From Branchipolynoe longqiensis (taxonomy: Eukaryota > Annelida > Polychaeta > Phyllodocida > Polynoidae), in assembly GCA_030323885.1 (NCBI GenBank), contig CM059193.1:79139447-79203446 (forward strand): 64,000 bases of DNA, given 5' to 3'. Made by a program: the position numbers and the translations under genes. This document shows positions 41,420 to 52,061 of the stretch, one piece after another. The notes beneath the pieces were generated by a model. It ran no database searches, was not told where the DNA came from, and was given only the letters and a program-made list of their open reading frames with translations. Positions within the stretch are counted from its first letter, which is position 1; every line of letters begins with the position of its first letter.

Positions 41420-41980
41420 AGAGATGCATAATCCGATGGTTTCGAGTTTGTTATTTTTATTAGATAAATATATTAGGTTGGTCGTTATAATCTATCTACC
41501 TTACCTTTGAAGTAATTTTTTGAAGTAACTTTTTTTTAACGGGCTAACTTTGAAGATATTTGAAGTCAAAACATACGAAATTAATTTTGGTAGGCACATC
41601 CAAATTCTGCCACCATGGGCTTCAGTAGAAACAGCTTCTGTTAAAGTTGCAGAGTCGATGAAAACATCAAATTTCCAAAACCACTACATATCTAACTTGG
41701 ATACCGGTGCACTTATTAAACATTTGTCATCACATAAAAGGGAATCCTGAGGCAATTTAATCAGTTAATTGAACCTGTCACCTCATAAGCCTATGGCTAT
41801 GGTGTCAGATTGTTGGCATGGTTGTAAAAAATTAATAGTTCATGGTAGCACTTCAAATACCTAAAAGGTCAACAAATTTCAAATAAAAGTTACTTAAAAC
41901 TGAAAGTACGGTAGAATATAACAATCAATCTAATATTTCAGAAAATGACAGAAACTCAAAACCATCAGACTATGCAGTTT
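41420..41980. mobile_element. TTAA-type MITE with ~220-base inverted arms
   Basis: Arms: ATGCATAATCCGATGGTTTC..GTTATAATCTATCTACC at the left and the inverse AGAATATAACAATCAATC..AACCATCAGACTATGCAG at the right. TTAA lies at 41981-41984. The centre has TCTAACTTGGATACCGGTGC. This is the most foldback-like member of the family. Confidence 0.7.
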
Positions 41981-42099
41981 TTAATTGGCAAAGTATTTTC
42001 CGCCGATGCAACAACAAATGCTTAATAAGTGCGCCAGTATATAAGTTGGATCGACAAGATCAAACTGAGGTAAGTGTTTTGGTTTTGAAAATTTGATAG

Positions 42100-42445
42100 T
42101 GTAGTAATCTGTACATGAGCTTTACTACCACGCGGTAGCAGCGGGGACTACGCCGTACACCAGCGCAGTACCACTACACTGCGCCAGGTGGTGGCACAGG
42201 TAGCCACCGGGCAGACCCCGACTGGGCTGCCCTCTACTGCGGGTGGCTAACCCCCCCCCCCACACACACACACACCTATAGAGTCGATGTGGGATCTGGC
42301 GAGTCAGGGGGCGGGTCAGACAACTACTGATGCCGCGGAGAGCAGATGGTTCAATAAACCAGGTTGAAGCATACACTAATTGAATCTTGGTGTTCTTCCG
42401 TGTGTGAGCGTGCGAGTGAGAGTCGGAGGACCGTGGGCCATTACA
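42100..42445 (+). mobile_element. Solo LTR, family 1
   Basis: It runs TGTAGTAATCTG to CCATTACA and is ~346 bases. A CCCCCCCC-CACACA tract (42248-42272) and AATAAACCAGG are shared with 14974-15316. It lies just after a TTAA-MITE terminus. Confidence 0.75.
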
Positions 42446-42654
42446 AAACTTTCAATGGAGTAGACAACTTTAACTTTTAAGCAAACCATCAAGCTGTTGA
42501 GCTGTCAGCTGGACAACACTTCACTGTGTGTACCAGAACACTATGTAGGGCTATAGCGCCAGAAAGTGCAACAGTGTGGGACAGCAACTGTGCTAAAAGT
42601 GCAGTTTCTACTGGGCCAAGTCCAGTGGTCAGATAGGTACCAGCTATATTTTAA

Positions 42655-42940
42655 GGTGAAGAAATGGGCCAAATATAGAGACTGTTAGTTGACAGAATCA
42701 TGGTCGTGTTTCCACAAATGGGGCTAATATTGGAATAAAACTGCAGGATGTAGAGAGTGTCAGTTGGCAGAATCGTTGTAGCATCTCCACAGATGAGGCT
42801 AATATTGGAATAAAACTGCAGGATATAGAGAGTGTCAGTTGGCAGAATTGTGGTAGATTCTCTACAGATGACGCTAATATTGGAATAAAACTGCAGGATG
42901 TAGAGCATGTCAGTTGGCAGAATCGTGGTAAAGCTGCCTG
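42655..42940. repeat. Minisatellite, 75-bp unit, ~4 copies
   Basis: The unit holds GTTGGCAGAATCGTxGTAGC, CTCCACAGATG, GGCTAATATTGGAATAAAAC and TGCAGGATATAGAGAGTGTC. It is the same family as 43985-44725. 75 bases is 25 codons, so the minus strand is open. Confidence 0.9.
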
Positions 42941-43299
42941 TCACCATGGCAACTACGAGCCTATGGGGCTAAATGGATAGAGTGCTATCAAGTTCATTCT
43001 CATTTAAATGGAAAGTATTCATATTATGTCTTCTTCTCATCTGAAAAAATTCACTATTAATTGAGGTGGCTGCCATTACTTTACCATTATGTTGCAAGAT
43101 AATTCATTTCTCACAGATGAGAATGTTCTTTTAATTATATGAGTAGACAAACAAACAAGAACCTCACATGGGAAAGACTAAACCTGACAGTTACTTTTCA
43201 CAATCGTGAGGATGATGGCTCGTTGGGGGCTAAAACTTGATGTTAGAACAGGAGGCGAAATGAAATGAAGGTTTGTTTGTCTGGGTTTTACTTCTGACA
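42941..43299. other. No recognisable feature
   Basis: Unassigned sequence between the first 75-bp array and a SINE-A copy. Confidence 0.35.
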
Positions 43300-43595
43300 A
43301 CATGAAGGTTCGATTTCAGGTTGAGTCAAACCAATTACTTATCAAATTGATACTTGCCACTTCCTAGCCTGGCGCTTTGCATTAATAGGATAGAACAAGG
43401 ATTGGTTAGTTCAGTGTCAAGATAATGTGACTAAGTGGGATATCGAGTCATAATGCCAGTGGCCTGATTTCCCAGTGGGGCAGCAATATAAAGTCACCAT
43501 GAGTGTGCCCTGTCACAAGCCGATACCCCTCCTGATATGACCTTAGATGTTGCCTGGACGTGGAACTCCAGCAACCAAGCAACCAACCAATCAAC
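43300..43595 (+). mobile_element. SINE-A copy, head truncated
   Basis: From GGTTCGATTTCAGGTTGAGT through GACCTTAGATGTTGCCTGGA to AACCAAGCAACCAACC. Confidence 0.8.
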
Positions 43596-43611
43596 ATGAA
43601 GATTACGGCTA

Positions 43612-43775
43612 TGGGAGTGTAGTAGTGCGCACTGATCCCACAGGTGAAGAGCTACATGCATAGAAGGCGTGGGCAGCGTGCATTTTAATCCAGGCTTGCG
43701 CTTAGGATGTTAGTCCCAGAATGGCAGGAATGTGGGTTCGAATCTGCTCTAGGCGTACTGCCCTTATTTTGTGGT
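43612..43775 (+). mobile_element. SINE-B fragment
   Basis: GTAGTAGTGCGCACTGATCC, GAGCTACATGCATAGAAGGC and a tRNA-like part ending GTGGGTTCGAATCTGCTCTAG. The body is absent. Confidence 0.65.
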
Positions 43776-43984
43776 TCCCTTTTGTTTGTTCTTGTTCTTA
43801 GATTTGGATTCAAGTTTTAAATGTGTTGTTAGGAAATTGGTACAAAGTTATGGATAATATATACAGCAGACACTGCATGGGACACTCAGCCTTTTAAAAT
43901 GTGCAATCACATCTCACATTTCTAGTTCGCTGCAGTTTTGGGTGGGTTTCTGTGTTTTGGGGTGTTTTTGGGTGTATGTGGTAG

Positions 43985-44725
43985 CCTGCGACAGATGGGA
44001 ATAATATTAGAATAAAGTGCAGGAAAGGGTCAGTTGGCAGAATCATGGTAACCTCTCCAACAAATGGAGTTAATATCGGAAAAAAGTGTAGGATATGGAC
44101 AGTGTCAGTTGGCAGAATCGTGGTAGCGTCTCCAAAGATGGGGCTAATATTGGAATTAAACTATAGGATATAGAGTGTCAGTTGGCAGAATCGTGGTAGC
44201 GTCTCCACATATAGGGCTAATATTGGAATAAAACTGTGTGGTATATATAGAGTGTCAGTTGACAGAATCGTGGTAGCGTCTCCACATATAGGGCTAATAT
44301 TGGAATAAACGGTGTGGTATGCATAGAGTATCAGTTGACAGAATCGTGGTAGCGTCTCCACAGATGGGGCTAATATTGGAATAAAACTGTGTGGTATATA
44401 TAGAGTGTCAGTTGACAGAATCGTGGTAGCGTCTCCAAAGATGGGGTTAATATTGGATTACAACAGCAGGATATAGAGAGTGTCAGTTGGCGAATCATGG
44501 TAGTGTCTCCACAGATGGGGCTAATATTGGATTAAAACTGCAGGATATAGAGAGTGTCAGTTGGCGAATCATGGTAGCGTGTCCACAGATGGGGCTAATA
44601 TTGGATTAAAACTGCAGGATATAGAGAGTGTCAGTTGGCAGAATCATGGTAGCGTGTCCACAGATGGGGCTAATATTGGAATAAAACTGGGAGACAGAGA
44701 TTGTTTATTTGCAGAATTATGGTAG
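43985..44725. repeat. Minisatellite, 75-bp unit, ~10 copies
   Basis: Second array of the 75-bp family, one kilobase from the first. It shows more variation (GGTATATATAGAG, GGATTACAACAGC variants) and alternates ~72-77-base units. Confidence 0.9.
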
Positions 44726-44881
44726 TCGGCAGCTGCAGGCGCTCACATTAACTTTTATTCGTTGACATTGGAGGTCAGTTTTCACTTTAAAGGAGTGCAT
44801 CAGCGCAGTCCCTGAGTCCACCATAAGTGAGGCCCATGTATGGACTACTGCAGTCTGCATACAAGTCGGCTCAAATAGATT

Positions 44882-45135
44882 CATCATCATCATCATGCTG
44901 TCGGTCACGATGCGACAAAGACTGCTTTCATTACTTGACTGCCGCTCTCCATTTAGCTCTCTGCTGTGAGAGTGATGTCTTAATATCTCTCAGCTTCAGG
45001 TTTCTCTTAATGGTATCCTTGAACCGGAGACGAGGGCACCCTCTCTTTCTGTAACCAGAAGACAGTTGAAATTAGAGGATCTGCTTTTGGTAGCCTGTCT
45101 GATGACATCCTCATGAGGTGTCCAGTCCACTGGAG
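44882..45135 (-). pseudogene. LINE-alpha 3' end fragment
   Basis: Minus-strand sequence equals the last ~250 bases of LINE-alpha: the C-terminal coding end (through GGCAGTCAAG), GTCGCATCGTGACCGACAGC and (ATG)n at the left edge. It is truncated at CCAGTGGACTGGACACC. It carries no head, unlike 29143-29563 and 46489-46915. Confidence 0.8.
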
Positions 45136-46127
45136 AACATATATAAAAACATATATAAACTAAATAAAACTAAGCAACCAGACCATTATCTACCTACACT
45201 TCTGCTGGTGCTGTACTCGGATCGTGTGTTATGTCGTGTGTTGTCTCCACTATGGGGTAAGCTCTAGCATGTAATTTATCTAATACAGATATAAAAGGCG
45301 GAACTGTGAATTGTATGCCTTATGCAGGATATTATGCCTTATGCAGGAGATTAAGCCTTATCCAGGATATTAGGGCATTCTAGCCTGGTGGAGCAGTACA
45401 GCTAATAACATGAGTGAACATCATAAAGTAACCATAACCCTCTCGCACTACCTAATTGGATCGGCCATCAATAGCATTCAAACGCCGGCATATATGATAT
45501 GCGGGGACACGCAAATACGGGATTTCATACAATGCCCCAACAAATATAAGTTTACATGAATTAATTAGGTTTCCAGTCAACCAGTGTTTTAGTGGTGGAC
45601 ACATGGTAGGATAGCTAACCACTTGACGGTGACAGAGTCAACCAAAGGTTCTTTGGGTTATGTTCAGTGAGGTTCCTGCTGTCCAACAGGTAGACAGCAT
45701 GCAATAAGTGGCACCCAGTCTGCTCAATGCAATATTGGAAACACTGTGGGCCAACAATCAATCACAGCCAGAACACAGGTGTCAGTTCACCTTCACAGGT
45801 CCACCAAACTTTAAAAACCATTTGAATCATATCCAGTCTGACATCCAAGAGTAGTATATAACGTACCAGTTATATATTCTGGTATACTGTTTAAATAATG
45901 GGCAAACAACATGACACCCACCCAAGTGATACACCAGTGGTATGTAGAATAAAAGATGCATATTCCAGGATATGGTTTGAGCAACTGACACATGGATATT
46001 CACCCACTGCAGCAGCATACAGCATGACAGCTATATATTCTAACACACTGTTCAAGTAACAGGCACACAACAGCCAATCAGCTGGCACAACAGTGCCATG
46101 ACAGCCATATATTACCGGGTACCATTT
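45136..46127. other. No gene recognised; degenerate internal duplications
   Basis: TATGCAGGATATTATGCCTT-type units are at 45318-45375, and two ~150-base related segments with CAGYTATATATTCTxxxAxACTGTT at 45865-45900 and 46028-46055. Several overlapping short minus frames here have no support. Confidence 0.4.
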
Positions 46128-46488
46128 TGACTAGTGACCACCCAATACAACAATTAGTCAGAGCACCAGTGGTTACACAATACAACAATCAGTCAGTGCA
46201 CTAGTGGGCTGTAGTACCCACACAATACAACAATCAGGCAGTGCACCAGTGGGATGTAGTGGTCACACAATACAACAATCAGGCAGTGCATCAGTGGGAG
46301 TGCAACAGTGGGAAGTAGTGGCCACACAATACAACCATCCGTGAGTGCACCAGTGGGATGTAGTGGTCACACCAAGGCAACAATCAGTCAGTGCATCAGT
46401 GGGGTGTAGTGGTCACAAAATACAGCAATCAGTCAGTGCATCAGTGGGATGTAGTGGTCACACAATACAATAGTCAGTTCATGCACCA
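46128..46488. repeat. 45-bp array, left block
   Basis: Units of GTGGTCACACAATACAACAA, TCAGTCAGTGCACCAGTGGG and ATGTA, ~8 copies. The array resumes at 46916 after a retroelement insertion. Confidence 0.9.
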
Positions 46489-46915
46489 GTGGGGTGTATG
46501 CAGGTATTGCAGGTATTGCAATACCTCAGAGAGTTTGACGCCCCTGCCCTGCAGAGTTGTAAACCACTGCCTTGTGGTACAGGTTCTTGACAGAACCGAA
46601 ACCTAAGGGAGCAAACCCTAAACAGAAAACCATGTCACTGTGGCAGCATTAAGGGTGGTTGATGTATGGAACTTCCAACATCTCCCGACAAGCCACTGCA
46701 GGGACAAATAGTTTTGCGCCTGTCTGGACATGTTCTTGCCAGTGTGAAACCTCTATTTGCTCCCCGAGAGAGTGCTGCTGGTAACTTGCAAAAGCCAGCA
46801 GCACTTCAACACTTTTGCAGGCAGCTTTCATGAAATGTTGCGAAATGGAGAATGGCAGTCAAGTAATGAAAGCAGTCTTTGTCGCATCGTGACCGACAGC
46901 ATGATGATGATGATG
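46489..46915 (+). mobile_element. Chimeric retroelement: head + LINE-alpha 3' tail, inserted in the 45-bp array
   Basis: The head (TGCAGGTATTGCAGGTATTG, GGTTCTTGACAGAACC, ending GCAGCTTTCATGAAATG at about 46837), a filler TTGCG, LINE-alpha from AAATGGAGAATGGCAGTC, and (ATG)n. Flanking GGGGTGTA and GGGGTCTA suggest a target duplication within the array. Confidence 0.8.
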
Positions 46916-47108
46916 GGGTCTAGTGGCCAGACAATACAACAATCAGTCAGTGCACCAGTGGGATGTAGTAGCCACACAATACAACAGTCTGCCAGTGCAC
47001 CAGTGAGTCCAGCAGTGGGATGTAGTAGCCACACAATGCACAATTAGTCAGTGCATCAGTGGGGTGTAGTGGTCACACAAGGCAACAATCAGTCAGTGCA
47101 TCAGTGGG
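46916..47108. repeat. 45-bp array, right block
   Basis: Four to five units continue the array. The last runs into a truncated SINE-A. Confidence 0.9.
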
Positions 47109-47109
47109 A

Positions 47110-47385
47110 TTTCAGGTCATGTCAGGATGGGTACCGACTTGTGACAGCGCGCACTCATGGCAACTTTATAGTGCTTCCCCACTGGGAAACCAGGCTACCT
47201 GCCAGCAACATCACCCGATATCCCACACAGTCACATTATACTGATACAGTGGAAACCAATCCGTGTCCTTTCCTATTAATGCTGAGTGCCAGGCTAGGTA
47301 GCGACAAGTATCAATTTTATAAGTCATTGATTTGACTTGGCACGGGAAGTCTGCGCTCTACCGATTAGGCCACCGCGTCCGGTAC
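47110..47385 (-). mobile_element. SINE-A copy, tail truncated
   Basis: Starts within the body (TCAGGTCATGTCAGGATGGG) and ends at the head (CTCTACCGATTAGGCCACCG). An internal head deletion removes the B-box region (after TTGACTTGGCACGGGAAG). Confidence 0.75.
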
Positions 47386-48388
47386 TCTAACTATGAATTT
47401 AACGGTTCTAATTTAAGCTAGTTTTAGTTAAATGAATGAATCTCATAGCAGACGACATTTAATCAGTATTGACGATGCTGAATCAGTTGAAAAGGAACGC
47501 TCCGTTCGCTAGATCATGCAGCAGGTTTTCTCAAGTATAACCATGCCACTTAACGGATGGTGCTGTGCGCTGAGATCAAAGCGAACGATTCACGAGGAGA
47601 GTGCTGAAGAAACGATTTTTTTTATATTCCCATTGCTATTAGTCTTGACGTCTGAGGGTTGTGTGGACCAAACAAAAACAACAACAAAAACAACAACAAA
47701 GACGCAAGTTGATTATGGCGTAAAACTTCGCACGCCTCGTAAATCGGTAGGTTTGTGTGAATACTTTTATTTATTTTGTTAATTGAATTGATGAGGCAGA
47801 TTCTTTTTTTAAATTCGGACCTGTGTGTATAAATTCACATAACATGCCTGTGCTACATATCTTCGCTGAGATCTTCAGTCTGTATTTATGCGTATTAAAG
47901 CACCAAGTATTTTTGTTCTGTGGGTTTTAGCAGTGGGCAAGTTATGCTTACCGACTGTTTGTCCATCTATCCTGGGAAGGATAATCAAAAGGAAGAAGAT
48001 GCTGCATTTACTCAGCAAAGACGTTGTCTTCGTTCTACCAACAACATAAGAATCCTAATATGTTAGGCCTACTGAGTACTACTAACTTCACATACCTAGG
48101 GGAAGGGAAGAGGAGGGGGAGGGGGGAGGAAGGGAATGGGAGAGGAAGGGGAGGGGAGTAGGGAGTGGGGTGGAAGGGGGGGGGAGTAGCTGTCGCCTGG
48201 CTCGCTTGACCTAGGCTGTAAGGAGCGTTGGCGTGACCTTCAACCTGATTTGCTTGACCTCTCGATGGAGTGCATCCTTGAGCATCTTGGCGACCTGTCA
48301 ATGATTGCTCATTGACTTGTTCTTTCTCCGTTTGGATTGGAGTCGAGCCAGAGTGATGACGCGGTTGTAGTTTGTAACAGGGCTACTT
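47386..48388. other. Mostly unassigned; one weak exon-like frame; purine tract
   Basis: An 88-codon frame at 47516-47782 begins MQQVFSS and includes a Thr/Lys run from ACAACAACAAAAACAAC. A GT-containing donor-like AAATCGGTAGGT is at its 3' part. There is no recognised domain, so it is not called as a gene. A purine-rich G tract lies at 48095-48185. Confidence 0.3.
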
Positions 48389-48715
48389 GTTGGTTGGTTG
48401 TTGGAGTTTTACGTCCTGGCAATATCTAAGGTCATATCAGGGCGGATACTGACTTGTGACGGTGCGCACTCATGGTGACTTTATAGTGCTGCCCCACTTG
48501 GAAATCAGGCGGGCAGCACCATGAGCTAACCAGTCCTTGCCCTATCCTATTAATGCAGAGCGCCAGGCTAGAAAGTGACGAGTATCAAATGGCCTGGTCT
48601 CCCAGTAGGGCAGCACTATAAAGTCGCCGTGAGTGTGCACTGTCACAAGTCGGTACCCGTCCTGATATGACCTTAGATGTTGCCAGGACGTAAAACTCCA
48701 AGAACCAACTAAAAC
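48389..48715. mobile_element. SINE-A inverted pair (minus then plus)
   Basis: A minus-strand 3' half (48389-48588) meets a plus-strand 3' half (48590-48715) near TATCAAATGGCC, giving a head-to-head fold with both tails outward. Confidence 0.8.
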
Positions 48716-48905
48716 GAACTACTGCATAACGGGAAGAGTATTAGGTAAAATTGGATGCAATTAGCTTAATTGCAATTTGAATGTTGAGGTCACAGGTCAT
48801 TTTCCTTTTCTTTCTGTCCACCCAAATTATTATATTTCTTTCTTTTTCTAAATGATTCTTTGGATCGTGCCTTTGAGATTCATTTCTCCTTAATAATTAT
48901 ATTTT

Positions 48906-48941
<36 letters not shown>

Positions 48942-49380
48942 CATATATATATATATATATATGTAAATTTAAAGGCTCTAGTTATTTCTTTTCCAGGTAA
49001 TCTGAATTCATGGGAAGATTTTATATAATTGTATTCAAGGTTCTTTCAGATATTAAAAATACCTTAGTTGTTTGATGAATAATCGTAGTACTTTAAACCC
49101 TCCACCAGCTCTCCTGGAATGGAGGGCAGAGAACGCCTGGCGCGTTCACCTAGGCCTGGCGTTGACCTTGTTATCCCTGACAAGGGTCAAACAGGGTGTC
49201 CTAATGATAACTTTGTGTTTTTCATTTTATTTTGCTAATAAAAATATATACTGCCATAATCACAATGTTGCTTTCTAATGCAACTTTCAGTCATCCAATA
49301 AGTGACATGATGAAAGATGGCCTATAAATTCCCAACCATGCAATTAATTGAGGTTAATCTTGCAAGGTAGGATTGAAAAG
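48716..49380. other. AT-rich, (TA)n microsatellite; no gene
   Basis: (TA)n with a small AAATAACA interruption at 48908-48961. Nothing else is recognised. Confidence 0.45.
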
Positions 49381-49448
49381 TTGGTTGGTTTGGTTGGTTG
49401 TTGGAGTTTTACGTCCTAGCAACATCTAAGGTCATATCAGGATGGGTA
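49381..49448 (-). mobile_element. SINE-A tail fragment
   Basis: GGTTGGTTGTTGGAGTTTTA followed by GGTCATATCAGGATGGGTA, then cut. Confidence 0.75.
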
Positions 49449-49486
49449 GGATTGAAAAGAGTGCCTGATAATCAGTTGGGCCTTCT

Positions 49487-49853
49487 TGTAAAGTCGACGG
49501 CTGGCAGCTGTAGTTGTGTAGGCAGGCTAAATAGGAAATCACTACAGGCAAGAGAAAGGTAGAGTATAAAGTGCACAGAAAGACAGAGAGCTTGCACCCT
49601 CAGGTTTATTATTATATAGGTTGATGAATCCAAGATGGCGGTCACACCTGACTAGCTCCTCCAATCAACAGTAAGCATTCTCCAATCTACCAATGAACAG
49701 TCAGCATGCTTGTATCCATGCCTTGGTTGTTTATGGCTACAATTCCCTGTTGTGTCTGGGTGTGCAGTGATCCGTAAGTAACACTTGGGGGGAGGGGGTA
49801 TGTGAGCAGAGCTGCTAAGGCTCTATCACACTAAGAGTAGTGCCCCTCTCACA
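49487..49853 (-). mobile_element. Solo LTR, family 2
   Basis: On the minus strand it starts TGTGAGAGGGGCAC and ends CGACTTTACA. It has CACATACCCCCTCCCCCCAA, CGCCATCTTGGATTC, CCTATATAATAATAAACC and a pyrimidine-rich 3' third. Alignable with 17535-17846. Confidence 0.7.
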
Positions 49854-50460
49854 CTATCTATTTTAATACACAATGTCTATCTAAACTAAGTAAAGGATCA
49901 CCAACACTACACAATACCATATGCATTTGGTCACATTACATCATTTACCTTTTTAGACCATTTGTAATCTCGAATAGACCAGTTCACACCACCCGCCAAT
50001 GTCTAATTATCAGACAATTTTACATTCTGTTAGTAGGCAAAACCCCTCTTCCCTCTCGATTATTTCCATAGTAGATAACTCCACCTTGATCATACTGGAT
50101 CTGGTTGGGGAAAGGCTAGGATGGTCACATCAGCAATCTTCAAAGGATATCAAAGTTATTGCTTTTATATATATTTGAATTGGAATTATTTAATCGAGTC
50201 AAGATTATTAAGTACATAAACGTATGATAGCTGTGTTTGCATTTCTTCTTAAAGCATGCCTTTTAGCATGTCCCAACACAGTCTGGCCAAGTGGGCAACG
50301 CCGTGACGTCATGCTTGGCAACATGCTCATATAAAGATCTATTTATAGGTGGCTTGGCGGGGGAGGGGGAGGGGAGAGTGGACTCGCCCAGCTGTGACGT
50401 CAGCTAAATATGGGTTGGTTGGAGTTGATTGGCTGACATTAGAATTTAGAGTGGGTAGAC
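49854..50460. other. No recognisable feature
   Basis: Unassigned. A short G-rich patch is at 50356-50378. No coding signal. Confidence 0.35.
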
Positions 50461-50463
50461 TAA

Positions 50464-51172
50464 TACCCCTGTCACACTACGACGTAACGAGCCAACGTGA
50501 GCCTAACGTGATGATTTTTCGTCATTACGTTGCCGTACGTTGGGTTACGTTATGATGACGTCATAATGACGTTAGAGTGACGTCGAGCTACGTCATGTTA
50601 CGTCGGCGCGCGTCGAGGTTTTGAACCTGTTCAAAACTTTCGACGTATCTCGACGTGAAGCCGTTACGTCGGGATGACGTGACAATGACGTTAGGTAGAC
50701 GTTCCGCGATCGTTATAGCAGCGTAAATGACGTTAGAGTCACGTTATGTCACATCAGACCGACGGCCCAGGTGGGAGCAACGTGTGGGCAGCGTTTTGCA
50801 CATTATCACGTACTCACTTACTCACGTTACGGTCACGTTACGGTCACGTTACGGTCACGTTACGGTCACGTTACGGTCACGTTACGGTCACGTTACGGTC
50901 ACGTTACGGTCGCGTTACGGTCACGTTACGTCCACGTCGCACCCGTTACGGCGATGTTACGCTCACGTTACACTAACGCCCGGTCACGTCGCCAATTACC
51001 CCTCCCCTCTAACGTTGTCACGTTACAGCTAACGTCACGACGTACACCGACGTTACTTTCACATTACGCTCACGTCCACAATTTGCATATTACGCCCATA
51101 ACGTCGACGTAATATAATTATTTTCACGTTCTGCCTACACTGACGTAGTCACGTCGTAGTGTGACAGGGCCA
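50464..51172. mobile_element. ACGT-rich self-similar MITE, copy 2
   Basis: Near-identical to 38875-39667 along most of its length. Differences are a shorter 11-bp array (50822-50930, ~10 units), a missing segment after TACGTCATGTTACGTCG, and point changes. TAA precedes (50461-50463) and TTA follows (51173-51175). Palindrome at 50615-50640. Confidence 0.85.
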
Positions 51173-51239
51173 TTAGAGGAATGGGGTGTCCAAATATGTG
51201 ACTTAATGACGTGGAGAAAGGTATTCAAAATTGTTCTAC

Positions 51240-51577
51240 CGGACGTGGTGGCCGAATCGGTAGAGCGCAAGCCTCCCTTGTGGGATATTGAGAGTTTGAT
51301 TCCCAGTTCACCGGTTGAGTCAAACCAATGACTTACTAAATTAATACTTGTCGCTTCCTAGCTTGGTGCTCGGCATTAATAGGATATGAGAAGGACTGGT
51401 TAGCTTAGTGTCAGGATAATGTGACTGATTGGGATATCGGGTTGTGGTGCTGGTGGCCTGATTTCCCAATGGGGCAGCACTATAAAGCGACCATGAGTGC
51501 ACACTGTCACAAGTCGATATCCGTCCTGATCTGACCTTAGATGTTGCCAGGATGGAAAACTTCAACAACCAACCAAT
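51240..51577 (+). mobile_element. SINE-A copy, full length
   Basis: The head GTGGTGGCCGAATCGGTAGA keeps a good A-box-like sequence, and GAGTTTGATTCCCAGTTCA is the B-box region. The tail ends AACAACCAACCAA. Confidence 0.9.
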
Positions 51578-51819
51578 TTAGTGCTTTGTAGATACGCGAA
51601 AAGGGTGAAAAAGAGGGTAACTTGACACATCATGATTAACATGCGCACTAATAATAGTACCCGTTGCAACCCCAGAACTGCCCATATTACTTACCTTCTC
51701 CTCTATTTCCTGAGAGAGCAGCTGGGTAGGAACCTACTTAGCTGTAGTTAAAGAAAATATATATTAAGCAGTTGAAGCCGAGACTCTGAAAGGGTTTTGA
51801 AATCAAAATATTCCCTATG

Positions 51820-52000
51820 CTTAAGATTGGTTTATGGGGGCTTTCTGTTCTAGCAATATCAAAGGTCAGCTCAGGACCATTTATTGACTTGCTACAGTGC
51901 GCATCGGATGGGATGGCCTAATTGGTGAAGAGCGCCAGCTGGTTTCCTATGCGGGGGGTTGTGGGTTCGAACACCCAGCCGAGTCAACGCGATGATGTAC
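51820..52000. mobile_element. SINE-A fragments: minus tail joined to plus head
   Basis: TTCTGTTCTAGCAATATCAA, GGTCAGCTCAGGACCA (minus tail) runs into GGGATGGCCTAATTGGTGAA, GGGTTCGAACACCCAGCCGA (plus tRNA-like head) at about 51906. Confidence 0.65.
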
Positions 52001-52061
52001 ATTTATTTTTGTATTTAATTATGTTACTCTTAAATATGGTATGGTGGATTTAGTTGGCATA

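Noticed and set aside
47516..47782. Possible first exon of a host gene (88 codons, donor-like GTAGGT)
   Set aside because: No recognisable domain. I considered a THAP-like zinc finger because of a CCAL..FFIFP pattern, but the required cysteine/histidine spacing is absent.
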